In this document: positions 5,406 to 6,053 of the stretch, one piece after another
How positions within the stretch are numbered: the first letter of the stretch is position 1
How the letters are laid out: every line of letters starts with the position of its first letter
From: B1-G15 sp964346135
Lineage (GTDB): Archaea; Thermoproteota; Bathyarchaeia; Bathyarchaeales; Bathyarchaeaceae
DNA length: 6,053 nucleotides
Direction of reading: 5' to 3'
NCBI GenBank assembly: GCA_964346135.1
Contig: CAYFTS010000130.1
Span: 1-6,053, forward strand
Notes under the pieces: model-generated
What the model saw: the letters and a program-made list of their open reading frames with translations, nothing else
Databases searched by the model: none
Told to the model about the DNA's origin: nothing
Made by a program: the position numbers and the translations under genes

Positions 5406-6053
5406 TTAGTATTCTTCCATGCCCGCTTCAGGGCCTGCTCCCGGTCCATACTTTCCTTCTTTAGGCTTTGTCGACGCGATCACATCATCGATTCTAATGA
5501 TCATGGACGCTGCTTCAGCCGCTGACTTCACCGCTTGCTCCTTCACACGTGAGGGCTCAATTACTCCCTTTCCTTGCATATCAACGACTTTTCCCGTGAA
5601 AACGTCGACTCCCATCAAGTATCCCTTTGTTTTTTCATGAGCTGACCTAAGAGCCACAAGTATGTCAATGGGTTCAAGACCCGCGTTTTCAGCCAATGTT
5701 TTTGGCACAATCTCTATGGATTCAGCGAATGCCTCGATGGCAAGTTGTTCTCTTCCACCAATCTTTTTCGCGTAGTTGCGAAGTCCTCTAGCCATTTCCG
5801 ATTCAACGGCTCCTCCGCCTGCAACGATCTTGTTGTGTTCAATTACGTCAGCGATAACCGAAAGTGCATCATGCATGGCTCTCTCCGCTTCGTCTAGCAT
5901 TCTGTCAAGGCCAGCTCGAATTAAAATAGCGACTGAACGTGGGTTTTTGCATCCTTCTACAAAGATCATTTTGTCTTCGCCGACTTTTCGTTCTTCCACT
6001 AGCCCTGCTTTCCCTAGGTCTTGAGGCTTTAAATCGTCGAGTTTTGTGATAAT
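5406..6053 (-). CDS. Thermosome (group II chaperonin) subunit, C-terminal part
   Basis: Subunit of the ATP-driven double-ring archaeal chaperonin that folds cytosolic proteins. Only the last 215 codons are inside the window. The frame is open to the right edge, so the GTG at 5997-5999 is an internal Val codon and not a start. Reading from the edge: LDDLKPQDLGKAGLVEERKV (end of the apical domain), KMIFVEGCKNPRSVAILIRA (return to the intermediate domain), AMHDALSV with the conserved catalytic Asp, VAGGGAVE (nucleotide-binding glycine loop), then the equatorial domain with YAKKIGGREQLAIEAFAESI, TLAENAGLEPIDI, VVDMQGKGVIEPSRVKEQA and IIRIDDVI. The usual IRGGT-type turn is IRAGL here. The tail ends GPGAGPEAGMEEY, short and without the Gly-Gly-Met repeats seen in many thermosomes. 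It converges with the hydrolase gene. Family assignment is certain; which paralogue it is cannot be seen. Confidence 0.97.
   Translation of the reverse strand: MITKLDDLKPQDLGKAGLVEERKVGEDKMIFVEGCKNPRSVAILIRAGLDRMLDEAERAMHDALSVIADVIEHNKIVAGGGAVESEMARGLRNYAKKIGGREQLAIEAFAESIEIVPKTLAENAGLEPIDILVALRSAHEKTKGYLMGVDVFTGKVVDMQGKGVIEPSRVKEQAVKSAAEAASMIIRIDDVIASTKPKEGKYGPGAGPEAGMEEY

Noticed and set aside
5997..5999. GTG as a start of the thermosome fragment
   Set aside because: The frame continues upstream with conserved chaperonin residues (LDDLKPQDLGKAGL) to the window edge, so this is an internal Val codon.
5419..6024. Two plus-strand frames (5419-5640, 5776-6024) over the thermosome gene
   Set aside because: Both are antisense to a certain chaperonin gene and their Ser/Pro/Thr-rich translations match no protein.
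1..6053. CRISPR array, insertion sequence, riboswitch or rRNA
   Set aside because: No spaced direct repeats, transposase motifs, terminal inverted repeats or recognisable structured RNA cores were seen on either strand.

Overview
The window most likely comes from an archaeon of moderate to low GC content. The rightmost gene is a group II chaperonin (thermosome) subunit. Several genes are preceded by TATA-like AT-rich boxes at archaeal spacing together with GAGG/GGAG-type ribosome binding sites. A small basic winged-helix-like protein of an archaeal type is also present, in broken form. A TACK-lineage archaeon such as a member of the Bathyarchaeia would fit, but this is an impression from sequence flavour and was not tested.

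Left part (about 1-3955): a glycosyltransferase locus. Two genes on the minus strand form an operon, a GT4-type (GT-B fold) transferase followed 23 bp later by a GT2-type (GT-A fold) transferase. Across a 124-bp divergent promoter region lies a plus-strand GT-A enzyme that resembles mannosylglycerate synthase (GT78, related to GT81 glucosyl-3-phosphoglycerate synthase) along its whole length. At the left edge a short plus-strand open frame may be the C-terminus of another gene, convergent with the GT2 gene. None of the three transferases has an obvious membrane segment. They could make a glycerate-based compatible solute with further sugars, or part of a surface glycan; the sequence cannot decide between these.

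Middle part (about 3956-4830): gene-poor. It holds a 66-codon minus-strand gene for a putative zinc-binding protein (CX4C-X18-CX2H) with a strong ribosome binding site. It also holds a plus-strand winged-helix-like gene that is split by a single -1 frame change. A 21-bp stretch follows that fits the T-loop-to-discriminator end of a tRNA, without the rest of the tRNA. A broken gene, an orphan tRNA-like end and a lone small ORF together suggest a boundary or decayed insertion site between the sugar locus and the genes to the right.

Right part (about 4770-6053): an isochorismatase-like cysteine hydrolase on the plus strand with an intact Asp-Lys-Cys triad. It converges on the C-terminal 215 codons of a thermosome subunit on the minus strand, whose N-terminal part lies beyond the window. 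The 50 bp between them carry a T-rich terminator-like element for the chaperonin gene.
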